Assembly: GCA_029779755.1 (NCBI GenBank)
Contig: JAKOZZ010000061.1
Coordinates: 1-43,450, forward strand
DNA from: Pseudomonadota bacterium
GTDB lineage: Bacteria; Pseudomonadota; Gammaproteobacteria; Burkholderiales; Burkholderiaceae_E
Direction of reading: 5' to 3'
Length of the DNA: 43,450 nt
The position numbers were made by a program, and so were the translations under genes. Position 1 is the first letter of the stretch; the number at the start of each line of letters is the position of its first letter. This document shows, piece by piece, positions 9,582 to 19,385 of this stretch. The notes below the pieces were generated by a model that worked only from the letters and a program-made list of their open reading frames with translations, searched no databases and was not told where the DNA came from.

Positions 9582-10856
9582 ATGACCCAGTCCGCACACG
9601 ACACCGCGCGCACGCCCGCCGAAGCGGGTGCCGAACCCGTCTCCGGCGCACTCGCCATCACGGCGCCGACTGCGATCGACGTCGACGTCGCGATCGTCGG
9701 TGCCGGCCCGGCCGGCCTGTCGCTGGCGGCCGCGCTGGGCGATGCCGGACTGTCGGTGCAGCTGGTCGAGCGCCAGGACCGCGCCGGTCTCGCCGATCCC
9801 GCGCCCGACGGCCGCGAGATCGCCCTCACGCACCGCGGCGCGGACATGCTGCGCCGCCTGGGCATCTGGGCCCGTTTCCCCGAATCCGAGATCGCGCCGC
9901 TGCGTCAGGCGCAGGTGGTCAACGGGCACTCGGCCTTCGCGCTGCGCTTCGATCCCGGCGGCTCCGGCAAGAGCGAGCTCGGCTACCTGGTGTCCAACAA
10001 CGTGATCCGCAAGGCCGCGTTCGAGGCGGCGCTCGACCGTCCGCGCGTGTCGCTGATCGACGGCGTGGCCGTGTCCGAGGTCCACACCGGCGAGGCGGGC
10101 GGCACCCTGCGGCTGGCCGACGGCCGCACGGTGACCGCGCGGCTCGTCGTGGCCGCCGACAGCCGCTTCTCCGAGACCCGCCGCCGCATGGGCATCGGCG
10201 CCGACATGCTCGACTTCGGGCGCGTGGTGATCGTGTGCCGGGTCGCCCACACCGCCGTGCACGACGGCACCGCGCACGAATGCTTCCTGTACGGCGGCAC
10301 GCTGGCGATCCTGCCGCTGAACGGCCAGTGCGTGTCGGCCGTGATCACCGTGCCGGCCGATCAGGCGGGCGCGCTGATGGCGATGCCGCCCGCCGAGTTC
10401 GCCGCCCTGGTGCGCGACCGGTTCGGCGCGCGCCTCGGCGACATGACCCTGGTGGGCGAGCGGCATGCGTACCCGCTGGTGGCGGTCTATGCGCACCGGT
10501 TCACCGCGCGCCGGTTCGCCCTGCTGGGCGATGCGGCGGTCGGCATGCATCCGGTCACCGCGCACGGGTTCAACTTCGGCCTGTACGGCGTGGACGCCCT
10601 GACCCGCGCGATCGCCGCGGCGCGCCGCAGCGGGGCCGACATCGGCAGTGCGCGGGTGCTCGACGCGTACCAGTCCGAGCATCGCCGCGTGACCCTGCCC
10701 ACCTATCTCGGCACCAACGCGCTGGTGAAGCTGTTCACCGACGACCGCGCACCGGCGCGGCTGCTGCGCGGCGCGGTGCTGCGCGTGGCCGACCGTCTGG
10801 CGCCGGTCAAGGCCGGCATCACGCGGCAGCTGACCGGGGTGCTGCGCGCCTCGTGA
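9582..10856 (+). CDS. ubiM: Ubiquinone biosynthesis FAD-dependent hydroxylase UbiM
   Basis: This 424-residue flavoprotein monooxygenase hydroxylates the aromatic ring during ubiquinone synthesis. It has the N-terminal dinucleotide fold (VAIVGAGPAGLSLA, 37-50), the DGREIALTH segment, and the second FAD motif LLGDAAVGMHPVTAHGFNFGL. The pattern, including DSRFSETRRRMGIGADM and a C-terminal TNALVKLFTDD, matches my memory of Neisseria UbiM more closely than UbiH or UbiF. Residues 1-32 are a poorly conserved Ala/Pro-rich extension. I chose the ATG at 9582; a TTG 54 bases upstream is in frame but unsupported. UbiM enzymes can modify one or more ring positions, so the exact carbon is unknown. The acyltransferase gene follows 19 bp downstream in the same direction. 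Confidence 0.88.
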   Translation: MTQSAHDTARTPAEAGAEPVSGALAITAPTAIDVDVAIVGAGPAGLSLAAALGDAGLSVQLVERQDRAGLADPAPDGREIALTHRGADMLRRLGIWARFPESEIAPLRQAQVVNGHSAFALRFDPGGSGKSELGYLVSNNVIRKAAFEAALDRPRVSLIDGVAVSEVHTGEAGGTLRLADGRTVTARLVVAADSRFSETRRRMGIGADMLDFGRVVIVCRVAHTAVHDGTAHECFLYGGTLAILPLNGQCVSAVITVPADQAGALMAMPPAEFAALVRDRFGARLGDMTLVGERHAYPLVAVYAHRFTARRFALLGDAAVGMHPVTAHGFNFGLYGVDALTRAIAAARRSGADIGSARVLDAYQSEHRRVTLPTYLGTNALVKLFTDDRAPARLLRGAVLRVADRLAPVKAGITRQLTGVLRAS

Positions 10857-10875
10857 GTGACTCGATCGGATCCCG

Positions 10876-11775
10876 ATGCTCTCGTTCCTGCCTCCGCTCG
10901 TGCGCGCGCTGATCGCGTGCGTGCTGCTCGTCGCCAACACGCTGTTCTGGTGCTTCTTCCTGTTCCTGTTCGCGCTGGTCCGCCTGGTGCTGCCGTTCAA
11001 GGCGGCGCGCCACGTGCTCGACCCCATCCTCAACGCGATCGCCAACCGCTGGGTGAGCGGCAACAGCGCCTGGATGCGGCTGACCCAACCCACCGTCTGG
11101 ACCGTCGAAGGGGCCGACCAGTTCGCCTACCGCGGCTGGTACATGGTGAACTGCAACCACCAGAGCTGGGTCGACATCTTCGTGCTGCAGCACGTGTTCA
11201 ATGGCCGCATCCCGCTGCTGAAGTTCTTCCTCAAGCAGCAGCTGATCTGGGTGCCGGTGATGGGGCTGGCCTGGTGGGCGCTCGACTTCCCGTTCATGCG
11301 CCGCCACTCCGACCAGGTGCTGCGCAAGCACCCCGAGAAGCGCCTCGAAGACCTCGAGGCCACGCGGCGTGCGTGCGAGAAGTTCGCGCTCGTGCCCACC
11401 AGCGTGATGAACTTCGTCGAGGGCACGCGGTTCACGCCGGCCAAGCACGCGGCGCAGAAGTCCCCGTACCGGCATCTGCTCAAGCCGAAGGCCGGCGGCC
11501 TGGCGCTGGCGCTGCACGCGCTGGGCCACCGCTTCGATTCGCTGATCGACGTGACCATCGTCTATCCCGACGGCGCGCCCACGTTCTGGCACTTCCTGCG
11601 CGGTGACCTGCGCGAGGTGGTGGTGCACGTGCAGCGGCTGCCGATCCCGGCCGAGTTCAGCACCAGCGACTACATGGGCGACTCCAAGGTGCGCAAGCAG
11701 GTGCAGCGGTGGCTGCACGAGCTGTGGCAGCGCAAGGACGAACGCATCGAGCAGGTGCTGTCGAGCACCCGCTGA
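10876..11775 (+). CDS. Membrane acyltransferase of the PlsC/YihG family
   Basis: This 299-residue protein is predicted to transfer an acyl chain to a lysophospholipid. An N-terminal hydrophobic region (about 8-40) anchors it in the inner membrane. The catalytic HX4D box is NCNHQSWVD (H95, D100) and the acceptor-binding box is NFVEGTRFTP (179-188). Length and motifs fit the YihG-like 1-acyl-sn-glycerol-3-phosphate acyltransferases rather than the shorter PlsC. It lies 19 bp after ubiM and may be cotranscribed. Its stop codon is 8 bp from the stop of the convergent atpE. Family confidence is high; acyl donor and acceptor are not determined from sequence. Confidence 0.9.
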   Translation: MLSFLPPLVRALIACVLLVANTLFWCFFLFLFALVRLVLPFKAARHVLDPILNAIANRWVSGNSAWMRLTQPTVWTVEGADQFAYRGWYMVNCNHQSWVDIFVLQHVFNGRIPLLKFFLKQQLIWVPVMGLAWWALDFPFMRRHSDQVLRKHPEKRLEDLEATRRACEKFALVPTSVMNFVEGTRFTPAKHAAQKSPYRHLLKPKAGGLALALHALGHRFDSLIDVTIVYPDGAPTFWHFLRGDLREVVVHVQRLPIPAEFSTSDYMGDSKVRKQVQRWLHELWQRKDERIEQVLSSTR

Positions 11776-11782
11776 GGCCCGC

Positions 11783-13965
<2,183 letters not shown>

Positions 13966-13999
13966 AGACGGCGGCGTCTGAAGGCGGTGGCCGCGCCCG

Positions 14000-15583
14000 T
14001 CAGGGCCGGTAGCCCCAGGCGCTGGTGCCCGGACGCCGCAGGCGCGCGGCCAGCGTGGCGAACTCGACCGCCACGCTGCGGGTCTCTGCCGGATCGATGA
14101 TGTCCTCCACGACGAAGGCCTCGGCGCTGCGGAACGGGGACGTCAGGTTGCGCACGCGCTCCTCGATGCGCTGGCGCTCGGCCTGCGGGTCGGCTGCGGC
14201 CTCGATCTGCGCCTTGTACGCGACCTCGAGACCGCCCTCGATCGGCAGCGAGCCCCACTGCGCGGTCGGCCACGCATAGCGGAAGTTGAAGCGGTCGGCG
14301 TTCTGGTGACCGCCCGCCGCCACGCCGAACGCCTTGCGGATGATGATCGAGCACCACGGCACGGTGGCCTGCGTCATCGCCGCCAGTGCGCGCACGCCGG
14401 CGCGCATCACGCCTTCGGTCTCGGCCTCGAGGCCGATGCGGAATCCGGGCACGTCGACGAAGTTGATGACGGGCAGCTGGAACAGCTGCGCCAGGTCGAT
14501 CATGCGCATCGACTTCTCGGACGTCTGCCGGTCCCAGGCCCCGCCGTAGTGATACGGGTCGCTGGCCAGCACCATCACCGGCCAGCCGTCGATGCGCGCC
14601 AGGCCGGTGGCCAGCGCCTTGCCCCAGTGACGTCCGATCTCCATGAACGAGCCGGCGTCGACCACCGTCTCGACGATCGGGCGGATCCGGTAGACCGAGC
14701 GCGGATTGCGCGGGATGGCGCGCCGCAGCGCGGTCGCGTCGCCCCCGGCGTCGCGGCCGGTGTCGCTGCGCGGCGCGGGCTCGTGGATCGACGACGGCAG
14801 GTACGACAGGAAGCGCCGCGCGCGGGCGAAGGCCTCCAGCTCGGAGTCGGCCTCGTCGTCGACGACTCCGTTGCGCGTGTGGATGCGGCTGCCGCCGAGC
14901 GCCTCCTTGCCGATGTCCTGGCCGGTGCGGGCCACCACCGGCGGGCCCGCGACGAACAGCTGCGAGGTCTCGCGCACCATGATCGAGTAGTGGCTCGCCG
15001 CGACCCGGGCCGAGCCCAGGCCGGCCACCGAGCCGAGGCCCAGCGACACCACGGGCACGGTCGACAGCGTGCGCATCATCGACGGAAAGCCCTTCATCTT
15101 GGGCAGCAGGGTATGGCCCTTGAGCTCGATGTTCTTCACGGAGCCGCCGCCGCCCGTGCCGTCGACCAGCCGCACCAGCGGCACGCGCAGCTCCTGCGCC
15201 ATCTGCTCGGCGAAGATGAACTTGTCGCCCACCGCACCGTCGTTGGCGCCCCCGCGCACGGTGAAGTCGTCGCCCACCACCACCACCGGGCGGGCGTCGA
15301 TGCGCGCGCGCGCCATCAGGCAGTTCGACGGCGTGAAGTCGACGAGCTGGCCGCGCGCATCGTACTGGCCGGTTCCGGCCAGCCCGCCCACCTCGACCAG
15401 CGAGCCGGGGTCGACCAGGTGCTCCATGCGCTCGCGCACCGGCAACCTGCCGGCCGCGCGGTGCCGGGCGATCTTCTCCTCGCCGCCCATGCGGCGGGCG
15501 AGGGTGCGGCGTTTCTCGAGTTCGTCGAGTTCGGGCTGCCAGGGCACGTCGGCTCCTCGGGCGTCGGCGGGGGGGTGCGTCAT
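14000..15583 (-). CDS. Acyl-CoA carboxylase carboxyltransferase (beta) subunit, copy 1
   Basis: This 527-residue protein has two crotonase-like halves (about 30-270 and 285-510) of the propionyl-/methylcrotonyl-/geranyl-CoA carboxylase beta family. Characteristic stretches are VGDDFTVRGG, GGGGSVKNIE, LGLGSVAGLG, and in the second half DVPGFRIGLEAE, IIIRKAFGVAAGG and EDIIDPAETR. It would move the carboxyl group between carboxybiotin and an acyl-CoA. No biotin carboxylase or biotin carrier gene is in the window, so the partner must be encoded elsewhere, or the enzyme acts in another way. It lies 11 bp after the Bug receptor gene, so both are probably one operon under the divergent IclR regulator. 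The acyl-CoA substrate cannot be read from the sequence. A close relative lies at 40146-41702. Confidence 0.9.
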   Translation of the reverse strand: MTHPPADARGADVPWQPELDELEKRRTLARRMGGEEKIARHRAAGRLPVRERMEHLVDPGSLVEVGGLAGTGQYDARGQLVDFTPSNCLMARARIDARPVVVVGDDFTVRGGANDGAVGDKFIFAEQMAQELRVPLVRLVDGTGGGGSVKNIELKGHTLLPKMKGFPSMMRTLSTVPVVSLGLGSVAGLGSARVAASHYSIMVRETSQLFVAGPPVVARTGQDIGKEALGGSRIHTRNGVVDDEADSELEAFARARRFLSYLPSSIHEPAPRSDTGRDAGGDATALRRAIPRNPRSVYRIRPIVETVVDAGSFMEIGRHWGKALATGLARIDGWPVMVLASDPYHYGGAWDRQTSEKSMRMIDLAQLFQLPVINFVDVPGFRIGLEAETEGVMRAGVRALAAMTQATVPWCSIIIRKAFGVAAGGHQNADRFNFRYAWPTAQWGSLPIEGGLEVAYKAQIEAAADPQAERQRIEERVRNLTSPFRSAEAFVVEDIIDPAETRSVAVEFATLAARLRRPGTSAWGYRP

Positions 15584-15594
15584 GGCCGGTCGCG

Positions 15595-16593
15595 TCAGTC
15601 GAGCTGGATGTTCTCGCGGCGGATCACCTCGCCCCAGGCGGTGGTCTCCGAGCGGATGCGCGCGGCGAAGTCCTGCGGCGAGGTCAGCTCGACGGTGCCT
15701 TGCTGCTGCAGCGTCCTCATCGCGTTGGGGTCGTCGCGCAGCGTGCGGATGGCGTTGTACAGGGTCTGCACGATCGCCGGGGGCGTCTGCGCCGGCACCA
15801 GGATGCCGAGCCAGAACGAGACGTCGAAGCCGGGGTAGCCGGATTCGGCCAGCGTCGGCACCTCGGGCAGGTCGGGCCAGCGCTTGGCCGTCGTCACCGC
15901 CAGCGCCTTGAGCTTGCCGGCGCGCACGTGCGGCGCGGCGGTGGGCGTGTCCATCTGCGTGTCGACCTCCTTGCCGAGCAGGCCCGTCTGCGCGGCGACG
16001 CCGCCCTTGTAGGGCACGTGGTTGGTCTTGATGCCGGCGCGGTTGTTGAACATCTCCATGCCCAGGTGCGCGAGGTTGCCCGGGCCGCCGGAGCTGTACG
16101 ACAGCTGGCCCGGCTTGGCCTTGGCCAGCGCGACCAGGTCGGCGAGGGTGTTGACGGACGCGGTGCGCTCGTTGGCCGCGTTCACGGTCATGATGAACGG
16201 TGCCGAGACCACCATCGTCACCGGAGCGAAGTCGCGCTCGGGCAGGTAGGGGATCTTCTTGTAGATCTGGTGGTTGGCCGTCATGCTGCTCGAGTTGGTG
16301 GCCAGGATCGTGTAGCCGTCGGCCGGCGCACGTGCCACCTCGCTCACGCCCAGCACGGCGTTGGCGCCCGGGCGGTTCTCGACGATCACCGGCTGGCCGA
16401 GCTTGGCGCGCAGGTGCTCGGCCACCACGCGCGCAATCACGTCGGTGGCGCTGCCGGCGGGGAAGCCGACCACGATCTTGATCGGCTTGGTCGGGTAGGC
16501 CTGTGCGTGCGCGGGCACGGCGGCGCCGGCGGCGAGCAGCGCCAGAGCGGCGGACATCAGGGTGCGGCGGACGGTGCGCATGGGACGCGACAT
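15595..16593 (-). CDS. Bug-family tripartite tricarboxylate transporter receptor
   Basis: This 332-residue periplasmic binding protein belongs to the TctC/Bug family, greatly expanded in Burkholderiales. Residues 1-30 are a signal peptide (twin arginines, alanine-rich core, cleavage near AHAQA). The mature protein starts with AYPTKPIKIVVGFPAGSATD, and the canonical segments IVENRPGAN, YTILATNSS and VPYKGG are present. Such proteins bind carboxylates or amides. No TctA/TctB permease is adjacent, which is common for this family. The start at 16593 has an aggaga ribosome-binding site; an ATG at 16581 is also possible. It heads an operon with the carboxyltransferase gene, suggesting uptake of the acid that the pathway degrades. 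Confidence 0.92.
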   Translation of the reverse strand: MSRPMRTVRRTLMSAALALLAAGAAVPAHAQAYPTKPIKIVVGFPAGSATDVIARVVAEHLRAKLGQPVIVENRPGANAVLGVSEVARAPADGYTILATNSSSMTANHQIYKKIPYLPERDFAPVTMVVSAPFIMTVNAANERTASVNTLADLVALAKAKPGQLSYSSGGPGNLAHLGMEMFNNRAGIKTNHVPYKGGVAAQTGLLGKEVDTQMDTPTAAPHVRAGKLKALAVTTAKRWPDLPEVPTLAESGYPGFDVSFWLGILVPAQTPPAIVQTLYNAIRTLRDDPNAMRTLQQQGTVELTSPQDFAARIRSETTAWGEVIRRENIQLD

Positions 16594-16619
16594 CGGGGGT
16601 CTCCTCTCGGTCTTGTGTA

Positions 16620-16634
16620 TTCTGTAGGGCAGAA
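16620..16634. promoter_or_regulatory. 15-bp palindrome in the Bug/IclR intergenic region, candidate IclR operator
   Basis: TTCTG-TAGGG-CAGAA is a perfect inverted repeat (5-bp arms, 5-bp spacer). It lies 27 bp upstream of the Bug start and between the divergent Bug operon and the IclR gene. IclR regulators commonly bind palindromes of about this size near divergent promoters. A TAGAAT box on the minus strand at 16650-16645 could be the Bug -10. Confidence 0.45.
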
Positions 16635-16745
16635 CTCCCGGACTATTCTAGACGATCGGGTGTCCGCAGCCGGCGCAGCAGGCCCCGCGCGCAGCGCCGG
16701 CGGGCGGCTAACATGCGCACTCCACCTCCGCGTGTCTCGACCTCC

Positions 16746-17684
16746 ATGCCCAGCACTCCACGGACCTCCGACGGCCGCTCGGCCGGCTACGCTGCCAACA
16801 TGGAGGGCGTGGCGGCGGTCGACCGGGCGATGTCCATCCTGGCGGCGCTGGAGCAGGCGGCCGCCCCGGTCACCCTGGCCGAGCTGGCCGCGGCCACCGA
16901 TCTGTACAAGAGCACGCTGCTGCGCCTGCTGGTCTCGCTGGAGCGTGCGGCGACGGTGGTGCGGCGTTCCGACCAGCGCTACGTGCTCGGGCCGTTCGCG
17001 TTCCGGCTGGGGCGGGCGTACGAGGCCACGCACCCGCTGCGCGCCTGCCTGCTGCCGCTGATGCAGTCGCTGGTCGACGCCGGCGCGGAGAGCCCGTCCT
17101 TTCATGTCGCGCACGATGCGCACACGCGGTTGTGCCTGCTGCGCATCGACTCCAACCATTCCACGCTCGACCGGGTGCGTGCCGGCGATCTGCTGCCGCT
17201 GGCGCGCGGCGCGCCGGGCAAGGTGCTGCGCGCGTTCGCCGGGGGCGCCGCCGGCGCGCCGGGCGCGCCCCTGGTGCACACCTCGTTCGGCGAACGCGAT
17301 CCGCTGTGCGGTGCCGTCGCCTGCCCGGTGTTCGGCCCGGGCGGCGAGCTGCTCGGCGCGCTGTCGCTGTCCGGTCCGCTCGATCGGTTCACGCCGCCGC
17401 GGGTGCGCAGGATGAGCGGGCCCCTGCTGGACGCCGCCGCCGCGGCGACGCGCGCGCTGGGGGGGGCATGGCCGGACCTGCCCGCGTTCGCTGCGCCGGC
17501 CGCGGCCAAGGCACCCGCGGCCGGCCCCGCGGCCAAGGCATCAGCAGCCAAGGCATCAGCAGCCAAGGCATCAGCGGCCAAGGCATCAGTGGCCAAGGCG
17601 CCCGCCCGCGCTCAGCCGTCGCGCAGCAGCCGCCTCGGGTCGAACGCATCGCCGCGCAGCCGCGCCAGGCTGTCCAGCACCTGA
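16746..17684 (+). CDS. IclR-family transcriptional regulator with repeat-built C-terminal tail
   Basis: From this start the product is 312 residues. The winged helix-turn-helix is at about 20-80 (AMSILAALEQ, TLAELAAATDLYKSTLLRLL) and the IclR effector domain at about 90-235 (RLGRAYEA, PGKVLRAFAG, CPVFGPGGELLGALSLSGP). After about residue 245 the chain becomes Ala/Lys/Ser-rich, with AKASA repeated four times, then an Arg/Ser-rich end. That end is encoded antisense to the last 73 bp of the GntR gene. IclR proteins usually end near residue 260-270, so the tail is extra. I chose the ATG at 16746; ATGs at 16713 and 16800 are alternatives. It is divergent from the Bug/carboxyltransferase operon and probably controls it. 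Confidence 0.85.
   Translation: MPSTPRTSDGRSAGYAANMEGVAAVDRAMSILAALEQAAAPVTLAELAAATDLYKSTLLRLLVSLERAATVVRRSDQRYVLGPFAFRLGRAYEATHPLRACLLPLMQSLVDAGAESPSFHVAHDAHTRLCLLRIDSNHSTLDRVRAGDLLPLARGAPGKVLRAFAGGAAGAPGAPLVHTSFGERDPLCGAVACPVFGPGGELLGALSLSGPLDRFTPPRVRRMSGPLLDAAAAATRALGGAWPDLPAFAAPAAAKAPAAGPAAKASAAKASAAKASAAKASVAKAPARAQPSRSSRLGSNASPRSRARLSST
17533..17592. repeat. Four 15-bp tandem repeats between the convergent IclR and GntR gene ends
   Basis: Four copies of ccaaggcatcagcag (the last two with one or two changes near the end) encode the AKASA repeat of the IclR tail. They lie just past the stop codon of the oppositely oriented GntR gene (17612). Confidence 0.85.
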
Positions 17685-18439
17685 TCGCGCGACCCGGCCA
17701 TCAGCGCCCGCATGTGGCGCTCGGCCGCGGCGCCGTCGCGTGCCTGGATCGCCTCCGACACCCGGCGCCAGCCCTCCGCGGTCTCGCGCCGGCGCGCAGC
17801 GGTGGTGAAGTCCAGCGGCGTGTCGCGCCAGATCACACCCCAAAGCGACAGCTCGGCCAGGTCGCGCAGCAGCATCGACAGGTGCGGGTTGCCGCATCCG
17901 CGCGACAAGGACGCGCCCGTACGGCCCGACGCCAGGGCGAACGCCATCGGTTCGGTGTCGGGTGCCCGCGCCATCGCTTCGATCGTCGCGACGCGCTCCA
18001 CGAACGTGGTCAGCTCGGACGGTTCCGCAACGACCGCCGCGTGACGCGCGGCCAGCCCCATCAGCGTGGCGCGGATGTTGAACTGGTCGGCCACCGCGTC
18101 GAGCGCGAAGCCCATCGCGAAGGCGCCGCGGCGCGGCGTGAACTGCAGCATGCCGCGCTTCTCGAGCGCGCGGATCGCCTCGCGCACCGGCCCGCGGCTG
18201 GTGCCGTAGAGGTCGGCGATCTCCTGCTCGCGGATGCGGTCGCCCGTCTGGTAGGCGCCGTTGAGGATCTCGGCGCTGAGGTGATCGGCGATCTGCTCGG
18301 GCAGCGTGCGGGTGTGCACGCCGCGGCGGCGTCCCCCCGGGCGGCGCACTACGGCGGCGGCGCGCGCCTCGAGGGCCGGATCGTCGGCGGTGTCGGCCGG
18401 CGGCGGCGCGGAACGGCTGCGGGGCGGGGATGCGCTCAC
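17612..18439 (-). CDS. GntR-family regulator, FadR subfamily (FCD domain)
   Basis: This 275-residue repressor-like protein has a winged helix at about 43-110 (LPEQIADHLSAEIL, GDRIREQEIADLYGTSRGPVREAI) and an all-helical FCD ligand domain at about 120-255. The FCD domain usually binds an acid through a metal held by Asp/His residues. Here the final histidine region reads AAERHMRALM, while the central part is somewhat divergent. The listed start is GTG at 18439 and the first 40 residues are Pro/Arg-rich. Other GTG codons near residue 35-41 could be the real start. It is divergent from the VOC/oxidoreductase genes and may control them. Its 3' end overlaps the IclR frame by 73 bp. Confidence 0.87.
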   Translation of the reverse strand: MSASPPRSRSAPPPADTADDPALEARAAAVVRRPGGRRRGVHTRTLPEQIADHLSAEILNGAYQTGDRIREQEIADLYGTSRGPVREAIRALEKRGMLQFTPRRGAFAMGFALDAVADQFNIRATLMGLAARHAAVVAEPSELTTFVERVATIEAMARAPDTEPMAFALASGRTGASLSRGCGNPHLSMLLRDLAELSLWGVIWRDTPLDFTTAARRRETAEGWRRVSEAIQARDGAAAERHMRALMAGSRDQVLDSLARLRGDAFDPRRLLRDG

Positions 18440-18460
18440 GGGCGGGCGGCGTGGGTCACG

Positions 18461-18481
18461 GGCCGGTCAATGGTACCGGCC
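18461..18481. promoter_or_regulatory. 21-bp inverted repeat upstream of the GntR gene
   Basis: GGCCGGT and ACCGGCC are perfect 7-bp arms around a 7-bp spacer. The element lies 22 bp upstream of the GntR start codon, a position suited to autoregulation. The arms are GC-only in part, so chance is possible in this genome. Confidence 0.4.
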
Positions 18482-18489
18482 GACGTGTG

Positions 18490-18518
18490 TTGACGCTGTC
18501 GGAGCGGCTGCCGACAAT
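18490..18518 (+). promoter_or_regulatory. Candidate promoter with operator in its spacer, driving the VOC gene
   Basis: TTGACG (18490-18495) and GACAAT (18513-18518) are separated by 17 bp, a good sigma-70 pair. An inverted repeat TGTCGG-N8-CCGACA (18497-18516) fills the spacer, a classic repressor position. The VOC gene starts 54 bp downstream. The divergent GntR regulator is the obvious candidate binder. Confidence 0.5.
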
Positions 18519-18571
18519 CGATCGGGACGAAGCTAACGACGACGACGCGCACGCGCACGAGGAGACGGACG

Positions 18572-19354
18572 ATGAGCGGATTCAACCGATTGAGACAGAT
18601 CGCCCTGGTGGCGCCGAAGCTGGCGCCCGCCGTCGAGGCGATGAAGACCGTGTTCGGTCTGGAGCCCTGCTTCCGCGATCCGGCGGTGGGCAAGTACGGG
18701 CTGGAGAACGCGCTGTTCGTGTTCGGAGCGTCGTTCCTCGAGATCGTCGCGCCCACCCGCGAGGGCACGGCCGCGGGCCGGTTCCTGGAGCGCTACGACG
18801 GGCTCGGCGGCTACATGGCCATCTTCGACACCAGCGGCTTCGAGCCGTACCGCGACAACGCCGAGCGCATGGGCGTGCCGGTGATCAACACGCTCGACTA
18901 CGACGGATACCACGGCGTGCAGCTGCATCCGCGCCAGTGCCGCGCCGCGATGCTGGAGTTCGACCGCACCGACGGCAACGAGGATCTCGACGGCCCCTAC
19001 CACCCGGCCGGACCCGACTGGCTGGCCGGCCGCCGGGCGGACCGGGCCGCGGCGATCTCCGCGATCGAGGTGGCGTCGCCCGACCCCCAGGATCTCGCTC
19101 GGCACTGGGCCGGCCTGACGATGCTTCCGCTCGCCACGCGCGCCGACGGCACGCCCGTGCTGCGTCCGGACCTCACCGAGATCCGCTTCACCCGCGCGGC
19201 GCCGGGGCGGCCCGAGCAGATGACCGCCCTGCACGTGCAGGTGGACGACGCCGCGCGGGTGCGCACGGCCGCGATGGCCGCCGGCCTCACCGTGGTGGGG
19301 TCGGGGTTCATGTTCTGCGGCGTGCGTGTCGAACCGCACGCAGGCACTGCATAA
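18572..19354 (+). CDS. VOC (glyoxalase/bleomycin-resistance fold) protein
   Basis: This 260-residue protein appears to contain two VOC-type modules. One is at about 5-130 (LRQIALVAPKLAPAVEAM, then FLEIVAPT and GGYMAIFDT). The second is at about 155-255 (AISAIEVASPDPQDLARHW, IRFTRAAP, ALHVQVDD). The family includes dioxygenases, isomerases and glyoxalases. The usual His/Glu metal ligands are not clear in either half, so a reaction cannot be named. The start is preceded by gagacggacg. It follows the promoter at 18490-18518, and the oxidoreductase gene starts 31 bp after its stop codon, which suggests a two-gene operon. Confidence 0.75.
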   Translation: MSGFNRLRQIALVAPKLAPAVEAMKTVFGLEPCFRDPAVGKYGLENALFVFGASFLEIVAPTREGTAAGRFLERYDGLGGYMAIFDTSGFEPYRDNAERMGVPVINTLDYDGYHGVQLHPRQCRAAMLEFDRTDGNEDLDGPYHPAGPDWLAGRRADRAAAISAIEVASPDPQDLARHWAGLTMLPLATRADGTPVLRPDLTEIRFTRAAPGRPEQMTALHVQVDDAARVRTAAMAAGLTVVGSGFMFCGVRVEPHAGTA

Positions 19355-19385
19355 TCGGCGCGCTCAAACCAACCGAGGATCCGCC

